From Flagellimonas myxillae (GTDB lineage: Bacteria; Bacteroidota; Bacteroidia; Flavobacteriales; Flavobacteriaceae): DNA of 64,000 nucleotides. Under the pieces are notes generated by a model, which was given only the letters and a program-made list of their open reading frames with translations, was not told the DNA's origin and ran no database searches. The stretch spans positions 496,001 to 560,000 of the forward strand of contig NZ_JAMFLY010000002.1 of NCBI RefSeq assembly GCF_023502235.1, in the 5' to 3' direction. Within the stretch, counting starts at the first letter, position 1; the number at the start of each line of letters is the position of its first letter. Below are positions 16,458 to 24,395 of this stretch, one piece after another. Position numbers and translations under genes: made by a program.

Positions 16458-18272
16458 TTAGATATGCGAGTTTTCCTGTAACTCGGTTTGTACTATTTTG
16501 TAAAATTGTTTGGCGTTCTTAGAAACAGGAATGCCGGTTTCCAAGCATGTAGTTATATATCTTGAAAACAACCGTTCTGGTTTTCTTTCATCATCATTGT
16601 CAACCCCATTGAAGGCTTTGTATAGAACGCTCTGTATTATTTCTTCTTCAGCTATAACAGCCTTTCCGTTTCTTTTCTTGGCCGGTTTATTAGCCTTGTT
16701 CAACAATAATAGCGGGTCTCCCTGCACTTTAATGCTTGAAGTAACCTGCTTAAAACTTCCTTGCACTTTGTCCAGAATACTGGAAAGTGATACTTTGAAT
16801 CCTGCGGTCTGGAAAGCACCAACTAAAGCCCTCCATATTTCGGCTTTAGCCGAGTGAAATACCAAACTGAAAGAACCAGTGTCTTTTAAGGTTCTATGAG
16901 CTTCAGAAAACACTTCACTCATTAGACCAGCGTATTCTTCTATTCCTTTGTCCTGGGCTTTGTTCACAATGGCTTCTTTTTTTGCATCTGTCACCATGCC
17001 GAGCCATGCTTCGTTTATTTGATTGATCTCCGAATAGGGAATGTAATCTCCAAATGGGGGATCTGTAAAGACATAGTCTACTGAATGATCTGCAATTTTC
17101 AGATCGGTGCTACTCGAATTTACAACCTCCACCTTACTTTTACTGTTTGCAACAAGTTTAAAGGAGGCCGTAAATGTTTTGATCTTTCTTTTAACTCCTT
17201 CAAGAATGTTCTTTTCAACAGGCAAGTTGCTTATGTACAGAACTCCTGATTGCGCTCCGGTAATTACAAAGTCCTTATTGTTTTTCTTCACGACAACTCT
17301 TGACATTAATGTTGAATGTGAAGCATTGTAGCTGAGCAACAATAATCTTAAAGCGTTTCTTAAATCCTCCGGATACTCTTGGGTCTTATCCCAAAGTTTT
17401 GAAAAGACGATCAGATTTTTATCAGAGTAAAAATGATGTAGGTGTGTAATGCCTTTGTGATAACCTTTTCTGTGCAAGATTCCCCAATTCATAGCATAAT
17501 CAGGAATCTGACCAACATTAAATTTTTCAGCCTTTTTCTTTTCTGCTTGTTGATCTGACTTAGAAACCTTTCGGTTCCATGTTCTCTTTCCTGTTCTTCC
17601 GTAATACCACACGGGTACTCGTTTCTTTCTTGTAACTCTCTCATTTAGAATCGGGTCTTGAATCTTTTCTGTACTCCTTTCTAAATTATTAACAATATCC
17701 CTATGATCACATTTTGGGCAATTAAACTCTTTTGTTATTTCTAAAGGGTCATGCTTTACAGAGTTATCCCAATAACTAACCTCCGTTTTACAAGAAGGAC
17801 AAACCAAGATTTCCGACCATATAGTATATCTTAGAACCCCTGTTTCCCCATCAGGATCTGTTGCCTCATAAAGCCTACTCAATTCAGATTCCATTTCCTT
17901 TAGTAATTTCTTGGCTTCTCTTTCAAAAAGTTTATAGGATGGAGGGTTACACATTACTTGACCAATAAATGCGCCCAAAGAACTGATCTCATATAAGATA
18001 GCGTTGCGCCTTCCCCACACAGGCTTTATGTTCATTTTCTCGGTAGTTTCGAGCATGTCTTCAGTGGGCTGATCACATAATTTAACCGCTAATCCAGTAG
18101 TTCCGCTTCCAGAAAAAGGGTCTAAAACCGTATCACCAACATTTGTATGACAAGCTATATAGATAGCAATGGCTTCAGGTGATATCTTGGTCGGATATGG
18201 GAATGCATTATACAGAATACCCTTCCTGTTGGCCGGTAATGGGTTATTATATAAATTTATTAGTTCTTGCAT
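16458..18272 (-). CDS. Zn-ribbon DNA methyltransferase (COG1743/DUF1156-like)
   Basis: The 604-residue protein carries the SAM motif VLDPFSGSGTTGLAVKL at about 50-66 and the catalytic FTDPPFGDYIPYSE near 408. This motif order is seen in COG1743-type DNA methyltransferases. Two CxxC knuckles (LVCPSCKTEVSYW and FNCPKCDHRD, residues about 157-195) form an inserted zinc ribbon. The start FPYPTKISPEAIAIYIACHT fits the same family, in which these enzymes accompany large anti-phage operons. The partners usual for such operons (helicases, DUF499 ATPases, PLD nucleases) are absent here. The gene lies 16 bases after the HTH gene. Confidence 0.8.
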   Translation of the reverse strand: MQELINLYNNPLPANRKGILYNAFPYPTKISPEAIAIYIACHTNVGDTVLDPFSGSGTTGLAVKLCDQPTEDMLETTEKMNIKPVWGRRNAILYEISSLGAFIGQVMCNPPSYKLFEREAKKLLKEMESELSRLYEATDPDGETGVLRYTIWSEILVCPSCKTEVSYWDNSVKHDPLEITKEFNCPKCDHRDIVNNLERSTEKIQDPILNERVTRKKRVPVWYYGRTGKRTWNRKVSKSDQQAEKKKAEKFNVGQIPDYAMNWGILHRKGYHKGITHLHHFYSDKNLIVFSKLWDKTQEYPEDLRNALRLLLLSYNASHSTLMSRVVVKKNNKDFVITGAQSGVLYISNLPVEKNILEGVKRKIKTFTASFKLVANSKSKVEVVNSSSTDLKIADHSVDYVFTDPPFGDYIPYSEINQINEAWLGMVTDAKKEAIVNKAQDKGIEEYAGLMSEVFSEAHRTLKDTGSFSLVFHSAKAEIWRALVGAFQTAGFKVSLSSILDKVQGSFKQVTSSIKVQGDPLLLLNKANKPAKKRNGKAVIAEEEIIQSVLYKAFNGVDNDDERKPERLFSRYITTCLETGIPVSKNAKQFYKIVQTELQENSHI

Positions 18273-18288
18273 AAATTAATTTCACAAT

Positions 18289-18597
18289 TCAGGCCTTAGC
18301 AATTGGTTTTTTGGAATACTCACATTCCTTTTCTGCCACTTTCAAAGCATCCGTTGCTAAATCTTCATCTTTAACAATTTCATACACTCTATCAGCAAGC
18401 CATAATGTAATTAGCTCGTTCTGGTCGGCACTCAGTATTTCAGAGAATGTAATCACTTGCTCTCTTTTCGCCCTACGTTCACCTCTTTCAATTTTGCTGA
18501 GCATTGGTGTATCAATGTCCAGCTTACCAGCTACTTGTCTTTGTAGTAAGTTTTGTTGCTCACGCAACTCTCGTACTCGGTCTCCAAACTTATTCAC
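18289..18597 (-). CDS. XRE-family HTH regulator (controller-like)
   Basis: The 102 residues contain a Cro/C1-type helix-turn-helix at about 5-60 (RVRELREQQNLLQRQVAGKL, then TPMLSKIERGERR), followed by a 35-residue acidic helical tail. It is the first gene of the four-gene cassette. The palindrome TTGTCA-N5-TGACAA (18615-18631) sits 17 bases upstream and overlaps the -7 box, so autorepression in the manner of restriction-modification controller proteins is likely. Confidence 0.82.
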   Translation of the reverse strand: MNKFGDRVRELREQQNLLQRQVAGKLDIDTPMLSKIERGERRAKREQVITFSEILSADQNELITLWLADRVYEIVKDEDLATDALKVAEKECEYSKKPIAKA

Positions 18598-18614
18598 AGT
18601 TTACATTTTATGAC

Positions 18615-18631
18615 TTGTCAGATATTGACAA
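18615..18631. promoter_or_regulatory. Palindromic operator overlapping the methyltransferase-operon promoter
   Basis: TTGTCA (18615-18620), five bases, then TGACAA (18626-18631) make a perfect dyad that runs into the -7 element at 18629-18636. It is a strong candidate site for the HTH protein encoded immediately downstream. Confidence 0.6.
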
Positions 18632-18658
18632 ATATAACCGCTTTAAATAATCATTCAA
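18629..18658 (-). promoter_or_regulatory. Promoter of the HTH-methyltransferase operon
   Basis: On the minus strand TTG (18658-18656), 19 bases, then TATATTTG (18636-18629) match the Bacteroidota consensus exactly. The start of transcription would fall near 18622, about 25 bases before the HTH start codon. The promoter lies inside the cassette, so the genes do not need an integron promoter. Confidence 0.6.
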
Positions 18659-18713
18659 AACATATGAGGTAAGAATAATTCTTAAGGAGTAATAGGAGTA
18701 TTTGCAAAATGGG

Positions 18714-18846
18714 GCACAACAGTTTTGTGTATCAGTAGTAGCGGATTTCTACTCACAAACCTTTCGGTTTAGCACTAACCTTTGTTCTAAGTTTATAATT
18801 CCGCTTTAACACCTGAACCGCTATTACTTATACACCGCTTGGGCGT
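18714..18846 (-). repeat. attC-like site between cassettes 2 and 3
   Basis: On the minus strand the site starts with ACGCCCAAG (18846-18838) and ends with GTTGTGC (18720-18714). The stem is GTGTAT/ATACAC, AGTA/TACT and TAGCGG/CCGCTA with single-base mismatches between blocks, closed by a loop of about 80 bases. The loop shares GTGC-TA-CC-AAAGGTTTGTG with the site at 20955-21151. Sequence likeness between sites is typical of sedentary chromosomal integrons. This region also fills the 257-base gap between genes. Confidence 0.7.
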
Positions 18847-18854
18847 TCGTTATT

Positions 18855-20912
18855 TTATTCCGCATACTTGATTAGCAGTTCATCTTCCGAGTCGAACAAT
18901 GTCAAGGCGTGCTTTATTTTTTCAAATTTTCCAATGTTATCGATATTTCCTTCAATGAAATATGTATCATTGATTTGTAATGCTTGTCTCGGGTTTCCAT
19001 CAGTAGGATTTTTAGTCAACGTTATTTTTTCTGCAAGTTCAGTAGTAAAAAACGTCTCAGGTTGTAAATCAAATAATTGCCTGAAAACCTCTACATATAA
19101 TTTAGCTACTTGACTGACTTCAATTTTTTGGTCAAAAAATATCGCATACTCAAGTTTTTTATGTTTTGGATCTTCTGCTTCAAAGATGTTTACTTCATTA
19201 TTTTCGTCTCTGTCGTCAAGTTCAATTTCAGGCATTTTCCAAATTTCAAGAAATCGTTCAGAAAGTCTATCAAATCTTCTTTCAATCTCAACTTTATTCC
19301 ATTTATCGAGTACTGAGAGATATTTATTTAGCCATAATCTACTATCCTTGTAACCTGCGTTGTCCAAATCCCTTTTATCTATAAAAGCCTTGTTTCCTAG
19401 CTTTCCATTATTGCCTGAAAGTGTTAGATTACCTATGGTATTGAGAAAATTTTCTTTAATGAAATTGTATTCATCCACTCCAAGTTCTGCCTTCCATTTC
19501 GCATCAGGATTTTGAGGAAAAATATGTTCGATTGTAATATCTGGGTTGCCTTCAATTACAACTGGTTCGTTATTATTATAATTTTCAAGCCTTTCTAGTA
19601 AATAAACTCTATTTTTTGATTTTATGTTGTAAACGTCTTTTAGTTTTAAACTCTCAATTACTTCTGTGTTTTTTGGGAAACGCTGTGAGCCTTTACGTTT
19701 TAATAGCCAAAATTGAATGGATTCCAAATAATTGTCTTTTTCCACTTTTTCATAAAGTGTCATAAAGATTTTATTAAGGGCATTAGTTGGCAATCCGAGA
19801 ATAAATCTTCTCCACGTGAATGACTGAACAAACTCTAGTACACTAAGAAAAATATTCTTATCAATCAGCTGCTCAGCATAATCTTCATAGACTTTCATTA
19901 GAAACGGGTATGCAACATTTATTTCTAGTCGATTGATGTATTCCAATTGAATTCTGATGTCTTTATCAGCCTCGTTTTTTGGGTTAAGAAGCTTGTTGTA
20001 ATATTTAACTAGAGATTTTATAGGGGCTAAATTTTGTTCTAAAACATCAATTTCCGATGTTGGGTATTTAGCTTTAAACTCTTCATATACTTTGCTCTTA
20101 TTAGGTATTTTGTTGTTTACCAAAGTGAGATAATCTCTAATGAAATCAGATACTCTACTTTTGTTTGAGGTTTCTTCTTTCGCCAATTTTTCAATTATCT
20201 CCCAATAATTGTTGTATATCCTATTTTGGTCTCTTCTTTTTAGTCCCATTAGAATGTAATTTCTAATTAGGTCGGCTTGCGAGAGTTCAAGTCCTGTTGA
20301 ATTTAGACTTTCAAAGATTCTTTGTGGGTCATCCTTATCTCTATCAAGTGATATTTCAACGAACATAAGTTTTGAAAGCCCTCTTAAAACAAATTCAAAA
20401 TTTTCTTCGGTTATTCTATTTTTATAGTAATTGAAATTGTCTATCACTTTGGAAAAGTCATTGAACTCTTCGGATTCATCACTTCTAAGAAGATACTTTA
20501 TTGCTTTATCGTTGTTTTCTGTTGGACGTAACTTTAGTTTTTCTTCTTCAGGTGCAAACTTGTTTATTAAGTACGTCTCGCTTATTTCATTCACGAGTGC
20601 TTCATCTTCCCTTTCCTTTGCCAGACGATATAAAGCAAGATAGATCAGTGTCAATGTTGTAAGTCGCTGTTGTCCATCAATTACCGTTAGTTCTTTGATT
20701 CGTGAAGAAGTATAAACATCATCGTGAACGTAAACGACACTTCCAATGAAGTGAGCATTCATTTTGTTACTTGTTCCAACTTCTAAAATATCATCTAAAA
20801 GTTGCTTGCATTGGTTTGTCGACCAATCATAATTTCTTTGGTAAACTGGAATTACAAATTGAGTTTTATTAGAAGATAAAAAATCTTCTACTTTAGTTTC
20901 GTTTGCTTTCAT
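18855..20912 (-). CDS. DUF262/DUF1524 GmrSD-like restriction protein
   Basis: The 685 residues begin with the DUF262 (ParB-like NTPase) signature QFVIPVYQRNYDWS near 18-31 and VIDGQQRLTTLTLIYLA near 76-92. A DUF1524 HNH-type domain follows, with TIEHIFPQN near 459 and NTIGNLTLSGNNGKLGNKAF near 490. A C-terminal domain of about 120 residues follows (LEYAIFFDQKIEVSQVAKLY). GmrSD-type proteins cut modified phage DNA using nucleotide-dependent regulation. It is the single gene of cassette 2 and is very AT-rich. The next cassette encodes methyltransferases, so it should tolerate their marks or recognise others; that is inference. Function in defence is well supported by family, specificity is not. 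Confidence 0.88.
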   Translation of the reverse strand: MKANETKVEDFLSSNKTQFVIPVYQRNYDWSTNQCKQLLDDILEVGTSNKMNAHFIGSVVYVHDDVYTSSRIKELTVIDGQQRLTTLTLIYLALYRLAKEREDEALVNEISETYLINKFAPEEEKLKLRPTENNDKAIKYLLRSDESEEFNDFSKVIDNFNYYKNRITEENFEFVLRGLSKLMFVEISLDRDKDDPQRIFESLNSTGLELSQADLIRNYILMGLKRRDQNRIYNNYWEIIEKLAKEETSNKSRVSDFIRDYLTLVNNKIPNKSKVYEEFKAKYPTSEIDVLEQNLAPIKSLVKYYNKLLNPKNEADKDIRIQLEYINRLEINVAYPFLMKVYEDYAEQLIDKNIFLSVLEFVQSFTWRRFILGLPTNALNKIFMTLYEKVEKDNYLESIQFWLLKRKGSQRFPKNTEVIESLKLKDVYNIKSKNRVYLLERLENYNNNEPVVIEGNPDITIEHIFPQNPDAKWKAELGVDEYNFIKENFLNTIGNLTLSGNNGKLGNKAFIDKRDLDNAGYKDSRLWLNKYLSVLDKWNKVEIERRFDRLSERFLEIWKMPEIELDDRDENNEVNIFEAEDPKHKKLEYAIFFDQKIEVSQVAKLYVEVFRQLFDLQPETFFTTELAEKITLTKNPTDGNPRQALQINDTYFIEGNIDNIGKFEKIKHALTLFDSEDELLIKYAE

Positions 20913-20954
20913 TTATTTGGTTAAGTTCTTTTTTAAGCGGTTGTTTTTAATTAC

Positions 20955-21151
20955 GCCCAACGTACTTGTGTATGAAACGTAGCGTGCTAAAAGGCACTAA
21001 CTTTTCGAATTAACACAGAGCCAAATTTTTATATTTTGTTTTTAATGTTTCTCTTTTTAAAAGCCAAATTAAAAATTTGACGGTCTTTTCAAATAAGCAC
21101 AAACCTTTTGGCTATGCACTTACCAGCTATGTTTTATACACCGTGTTGCCA
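20955..21151 (-). repeat. attC-like site between cassettes 1 and 2
   Basis: On the minus strand the site opens with TGGCAAC (21151-21145) and closes with GTTGGGC (20961-20955), a perfect GTTRRRY box. The arms pair as GTGTAT/ATACAC, AAC/GTT and TAGC/GCTA with one- and two-base mismatches between blocks. The loop is long (total 197 bases) and shares a conserved stretch with the site at 18714-18846. It occupies most of the 247-base gap between the two genes. Confidence 0.7.
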
Positions 21152-21159
21152 GTAGTATT

Positions 21160-21996
21160 TTATTCCAAATATTCAATTTCAATATTTCGGTCAAACATAT
21201 GAAGAACACATTTAGTCAATTTTCCCTCGTTATGATAAACGGTTAATCCATAATCAGAAAATGAAGCTCCCATCTGGTCAGTTCCAAATCCAATTAGCAC
21301 GATTTTTTCGTTGTCGGCAGACTGAATTTTCATTTGTTTTGGTGCCATTTGAACATTTGCTTGCCCGCCATCTGTATTGAAGAGCGTAACGGTCAGTCCA
21401 TTACCACCTGTTATACTTGGCTCAACTTTTATAGCTCTTGGTGCTCCTCCGTGAGGTCCAGAAACTTTAATTCCATTTTCATATCGTATGTGGTCTGAAG
21501 AATGAAAAACAAATTCAAGTCCGCTATCTTCATTTTCTCCATCAGAGTAAAACTCTATCATTTTGTCTGGCGAACTAAATGAAAAAGTGATTTTTGCGAT
21601 TTGTCCATTTTGCAAAAATAAATTACAACAATAAGGGTCATTACTATCAAAATCCGTATGGTTTCTTGTTTCTCCAATTGTCATCTTGAACATTGAAATC
21701 CCCATATTATTGTCTCCATTTCCTGAACTTGGGACTTTAACTAATTGAAGTCGGTCATTTGAGGTTATGAATACATCAAATTCATTTTCACTTTTTAATT
21801 CGGAATGAAGACTTGTGTCGGCAAATCTTACCACTGAAACTGTGCCGTTTGCCGTTTGCTTTTCTCTATTAGTTATTATTTGGGTTGTATTTCCAAAATC
21901 AATCTTTTTTCCACCTTTCCATATTTCATAGCGGTTAGGTTTAAAGTTAAACTCTTGAATATTTAATTTTTGGAACGGTTCAAATGAATCCCACAT
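21160..21996 (-). CDS. Unknown 278-residue cassette protein
   Basis: No family is recognised. The protein has no signal peptide or membrane segment. It starts MWDSFEPFQKLNIQEFNFKP and is rich in alternating hydrophobic and polar residues, glycine and asparagine, which suggests a mostly beta structure. There is a cysteine pair in NDPYCCNLFLQNG and a repeated tendency to blocks such as KITFSFSSPDKMIEFYSDG and ASFSDYGLTVYHNEGKL. It is the only gene of cassette 1, next to two defence cassettes. By position it may be a defence or stress protein, but nothing in the sequence shows a catalytic centre. Confidence 0.7.
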   Translation of the reverse strand: MWDSFEPFQKLNIQEFNFKPNRYEIWKGGKKIDFGNTTQIITNREKQTANGTVSVVRFADTSLHSELKSENEFDVFITSNDRLQLVKVPSSGNGDNNMGISMFKMTIGETRNHTDFDSNDPYCCNLFLQNGQIAKITFSFSSPDKMIEFYSDGENEDSGLEFVFHSSDHIRYENGIKVSGPHGGAPRAIKVEPSITGGNGLTVTLFNTDGGQANVQMAPKQMKIQSADNEKIVLIGFGTDQMGASFSDYGLTVYHNEGKLTKCVLHMFDRNIEIEYLE

Positions 21997-22627
21997 ATTT
22001 TTTAATGTTTAATTTTCGATATGATTAGGTTTTGTCATATTACTGGCAACAGGGGAATATAGTTATTAACTAATATAGGAATATATCATCATTGATCATA
22101 TGCCGTTAACATGTCTCACTTCTCTTCATATTTACATCCTTAACAGGGGCCCTTTTATTGGATTTAGCAGAAGAGTTGATTACAATTATTAACCCAGTCC
22201 CATTTCTGGTCTTTTTTAGTAGTATTGTAAACTCACCTTTTTTGGGACATTATATGTACGTGTTAACTAACTGAAATTTCAAGCACCCCAAATCTTACCA
22301 GGACTTACCTGCGCTGGAACCTGTTTGATTTTTGTAGTGTTCGGGAAGATAAGCGTAATTCAAAAATCAAATAGGGCGCCTTTACTTATGCTCTTTTGGA
22401 GTAGGGCTTTCCATTGAACTAATCCTTTCTTTTATTGAAAACTGTAGTGTTTCGCTGTTTCAATTGAGATTCTTTTAAAAGGACTCCTTTTCCTTAGTTA
22501 AAAACAGGGCACTTTTTATCCCTTTTTGACTTTGTTGCTACTTTGAAGTTGGGTGGCAATTCAAGATGTGTCATTGTCATGACAATCTTGCTTTTTCTCC
22601 CGATGGTCGCAAAAGGAAAAAAGAAAA
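21997..22627. other. Gene-free segment with cassette boundary and candidate oriT
   Basis: No coding frame is convincing in these 631 bases. The first feature is TACTGGCAAC at 22041-22050, the outer boundary of cassette 1; no attC follows, so this may be the old attI side. TTTGATTTTTG (22324-22334) and CAAAAATCAAA (22361-22371) form a perfect 11-base inverted repeat with a 26-base loop. ATTGTCATGACAAT (22573-22586) is a perfect palindrome flanked by CAAGAT/ATCTTG, 38 bases before the mobC-like gene. One of these dyads is a reasonable origin of transfer; the other may be an operator for the mob genes. Confidence 0.45.
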
Positions 22628-22924
22628 ATGAAACAGGAACACATCCAGTTCAGGTGCAGTATCTATGAGAAGAAGATGCTCAAGCTCAAGGCAAAAAGGG
22701 CTGGGCTCTCACTTTCCGAATATTGCCGTGGTTCCGCCCTTGGCCATAGCATCATCGAACGCCTAACCCTAGAACAATTGGAGCATTATTCCATGCTGGT
22801 GAAATACAAGAACAATTTCAAACGGATAAGCAATATGTTCAAAAAAAGGAATCCTAAGCTTGCCAAGGAAGTTGGGGAATTGGCCAATGAGATAAGAAAC
22901 CACCTGCAAAACTTCAATAGATGA
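22628..22924 (+). CDS. MobC-like relaxosome accessory protein
   Basis: The 98-residue basic protein starts MKQEHIQFRCSIYEKKMLKL and has the ribbon-helix-helix layout of Bacteroidota mobilization proteins (AKRAGLSLSEYCRGSALG, residues about 22-39), then a helical tail. It overlaps the relaxase start by four bases, so the two are co-translated. It should bind the origin of transfer and recruit the relaxase. Confidence 0.8.
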   Translation: MKQEHIQFRCSIYEKKMLKLKAKRAGLSLSEYCRGSALGHSIIERLTLEQLEHYSMLVKYKNNFKRISNMFKKRNPKLAKEVGELANEIRNHLQNFNR

Positions 22925-23790
22925 TTGGGAAAGGAAAATCCATATCACATACAAGGGCTTCCATCTCCTATGGATGGAACCAAGAGAAGGAGGCGGAAAT
23001 CATCCATAGCCAACATTTGGCTGGGGAGAACCCTAGGGAGGTTACGGAAGAATTTAGAATCGTCCAATCACAGAACCCGCGGACCAAGAAGAACACGCTG
23101 AGCTTTGTACTGAGCCCCAGTATCGAGGATGGAAAGCGACTGTCAAAACAGGAACTAAGTGAACTTGTCAAAAAGTTCATCAAGGCCATGGGGCTAAAAG
23201 AAAGGCAGGCCATTGCATTTGTACATCGGGACAAGGAACATACCCATATCCATTTATATGTCAACCGGATAGGATTTGACGGAAAGGCATACAAGGACAG
23301 CTTTATCGGAAAGAGGAGCCAACTAATAGCCCATAAGGTGGCAAGAGAAATGGGACTGACCACTGCAAGGGATGTCCAACACCAAAGGCTTGATAAAGTC
23401 AGACAGCTAAGAAATGAGATAAAGCAGGTACATGAAGAAGTGATACAATCGGAAAGACCGAAAAGTCTGGATGCCTATATCAAGTCAATGGAAGAAAGGG
23501 GCGTCAAAATAATTCCAAGTATCAACGGACAACAGAAACTTCAGGGCTTTCGATTTGAATACAAGGGACAGAACCTTAAAGGTAGCGAGGTACATCGTTC
23601 GATGTCGGGAGGAAGGATAATTGCCCAAATCTCAGACAGAATGAACAGTACAATTTCAAAACAAAAAGTCCCGGTATTAAATCTGGCGGGGAAAACCATC
23701 GAACTGGGCACCAATATCGCGATGGCCTTGGCAAAAAGCTTAGCGAAGAAAATCATAAAAAAGTCCATTGACCGGGGCATCGGAATCTAA
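22921..23790 (+). CDS. Relaxase/mobilization nuclease
   Basis: The 289 residues hold the relaxase domain with the three-histidine metal motif EHTHIHLYVNRI (H107, H109, H111). A candidate nicking tyrosine is Y17 in ASISYGWNQEKEAE. The conserved AFVHRDKEHTH and the C-terminal region rich in lysine fit MOBP-type Bacteroidota relaxases. It is shorter than many plasmid relaxases because there is no helicase or primase extension. With no transfer pore genes on the island, it depends on a co-resident conjugative element. Confidence 0.87.
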   Translation: MIGKGKSISHTRASISYGWNQEKEAEIIHSQHLAGENPREVTEEFRIVQSQNPRTKKNTLSFVLSPSIEDGKRLSKQELSELVKKFIKAMGLKERQAIAFVHRDKEHTHIHLYVNRIGFDGKAYKDSFIGKRSQLIAHKVAREMGLTTARDVQHQRLDKVRQLRNEIKQVHEEVIQSERPKSLDAYIKSMEERGVKIIPSINGQQKLQGFRFEYKGQNLKGSEVHRSMSGGRIIAQISDRMNSTISKQKVPVLNLAGKTIELGTNIAMALAKSLAKKIIKKSIDRGIGI

Positions 23791-23802
23791 AAGAAAAGAA
23801 CA

Positions 23803-24168
23803 ATGAAAAAATTGGATGACATCATGGAACTGCTAACGGACGAAATCAATGAGTTCCAGAATTCGATCAAAAAATTGGAAGGCCTATCAAAGGGCTTAAA
23901 TAAAGTAAAAGTAGATACTTCAAAGTTGGAATATCTCCTAAAAGAACATCTAAGGAACCAAGAGAGCATTCAGTCACAGAATAAAAGAACATTGAATGGT
24001 ATCAATCGAAAGCTGCAAAGGGTCAAGCTTATCCCCAAATGGTTGTTGGTGCTTTTTCTATCTCTGCTAATTATACTGAGTATGGTAATTGGATATTTGA
24101 GTTTCCAAGTGGTCCAATTGAATAAAAAGGAAAAAGCTGTCGCAATGAAAGAAAAAGTGGAACTTTAA
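23803..24168 (+). CDS. Small coiled-coil membrane protein of the mob operon
   Basis: The 121 residues start with an acidic amphipathic, probably coiled-coil region (residues 1-75, with IKKLEGLSKGLNKVKVD). One membrane segment follows at about 83-105 (WLLVLFLSLLIILSMVIGYL), then a charged tail. It begins 12 bases after the relaxase. Similar small proteins follow relaxase genes in Bacteroidota mobilizable elements; their function is not known. Confidence 0.65.
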   Translation: MKKLDDIMELLTDEINEFQNSIKKLEGLSKGLNKVKVDTSKLEYLLKEHLRNQESIQSQNKRTLNGINRKLQRVKLIPKWLLVLFLSLLIILSMVIGYLSFQVVQLNKKEKAVAMKEKVEL

Positions 24169-24395
24169 AATCAACAGTAGGTTGCGCCCTTTTCCAATTT
24201 TACTGTACGCTTATCTCCCGGAACGCTATAAAATCGGAACAGGATCCATGCGCAAAGTTTTGGGGTAAGAAATGGGACAAGTAATCCACCAAAAATGAAA
24301 ATCTAAAACCAAGATTTATCTTTTTAGGTATGTTTAATGCAATCATTTACCATCATTCGATTACTTTTATAATGACGGAAAAATAACACCATAAA

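Larger units (their letters stand above)
11050..22049 (-). mobile_element. Integron-like array of three gene cassettes without integrase
   Basis: Three minus-strand units follow each other, each ending in an attC-like site. Each begins with a GTT-led sequence whose reverse complement stands at its own end: GTTGCCAGTA (22050-22041 with 21145-21154), GTTGGGCGT (20961-20953 with 18838-18846, one mismatch) and GTTGTGCCCCATTTT (18720-18706 with 11121-11135). That is exactly what excision of a circular cassette at G/TT predicts. Cassette 1 (20961-22049) holds an unknown protein, cassette 2 (18720-20960) the DUF262/DUF1524 protein, and cassette 3 (11050-18719) the HTH plus three methyltransferases. 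No intI is present, so it resembles a CALIN (cluster of attC sites lacking an integron integrase). Confidence 0.7.

Noticed and set aside
11144..18597. Calling the cassette BREX, DISARM or a type I restriction system
   Set aside because: PglX/PglZ/BrxL, DrmA/DrmB and HsdR/HsdS-like partners are all absent from the window, and the three methyltransferases are of different classes.
22041..22200. A fourth attC site outside cassette 1
   Set aside because: TACTGGCAAC marks the cassette boundary, but no paired stem like GTGTAT/ATACAC follows, so an attI-like or lost site is more likely.
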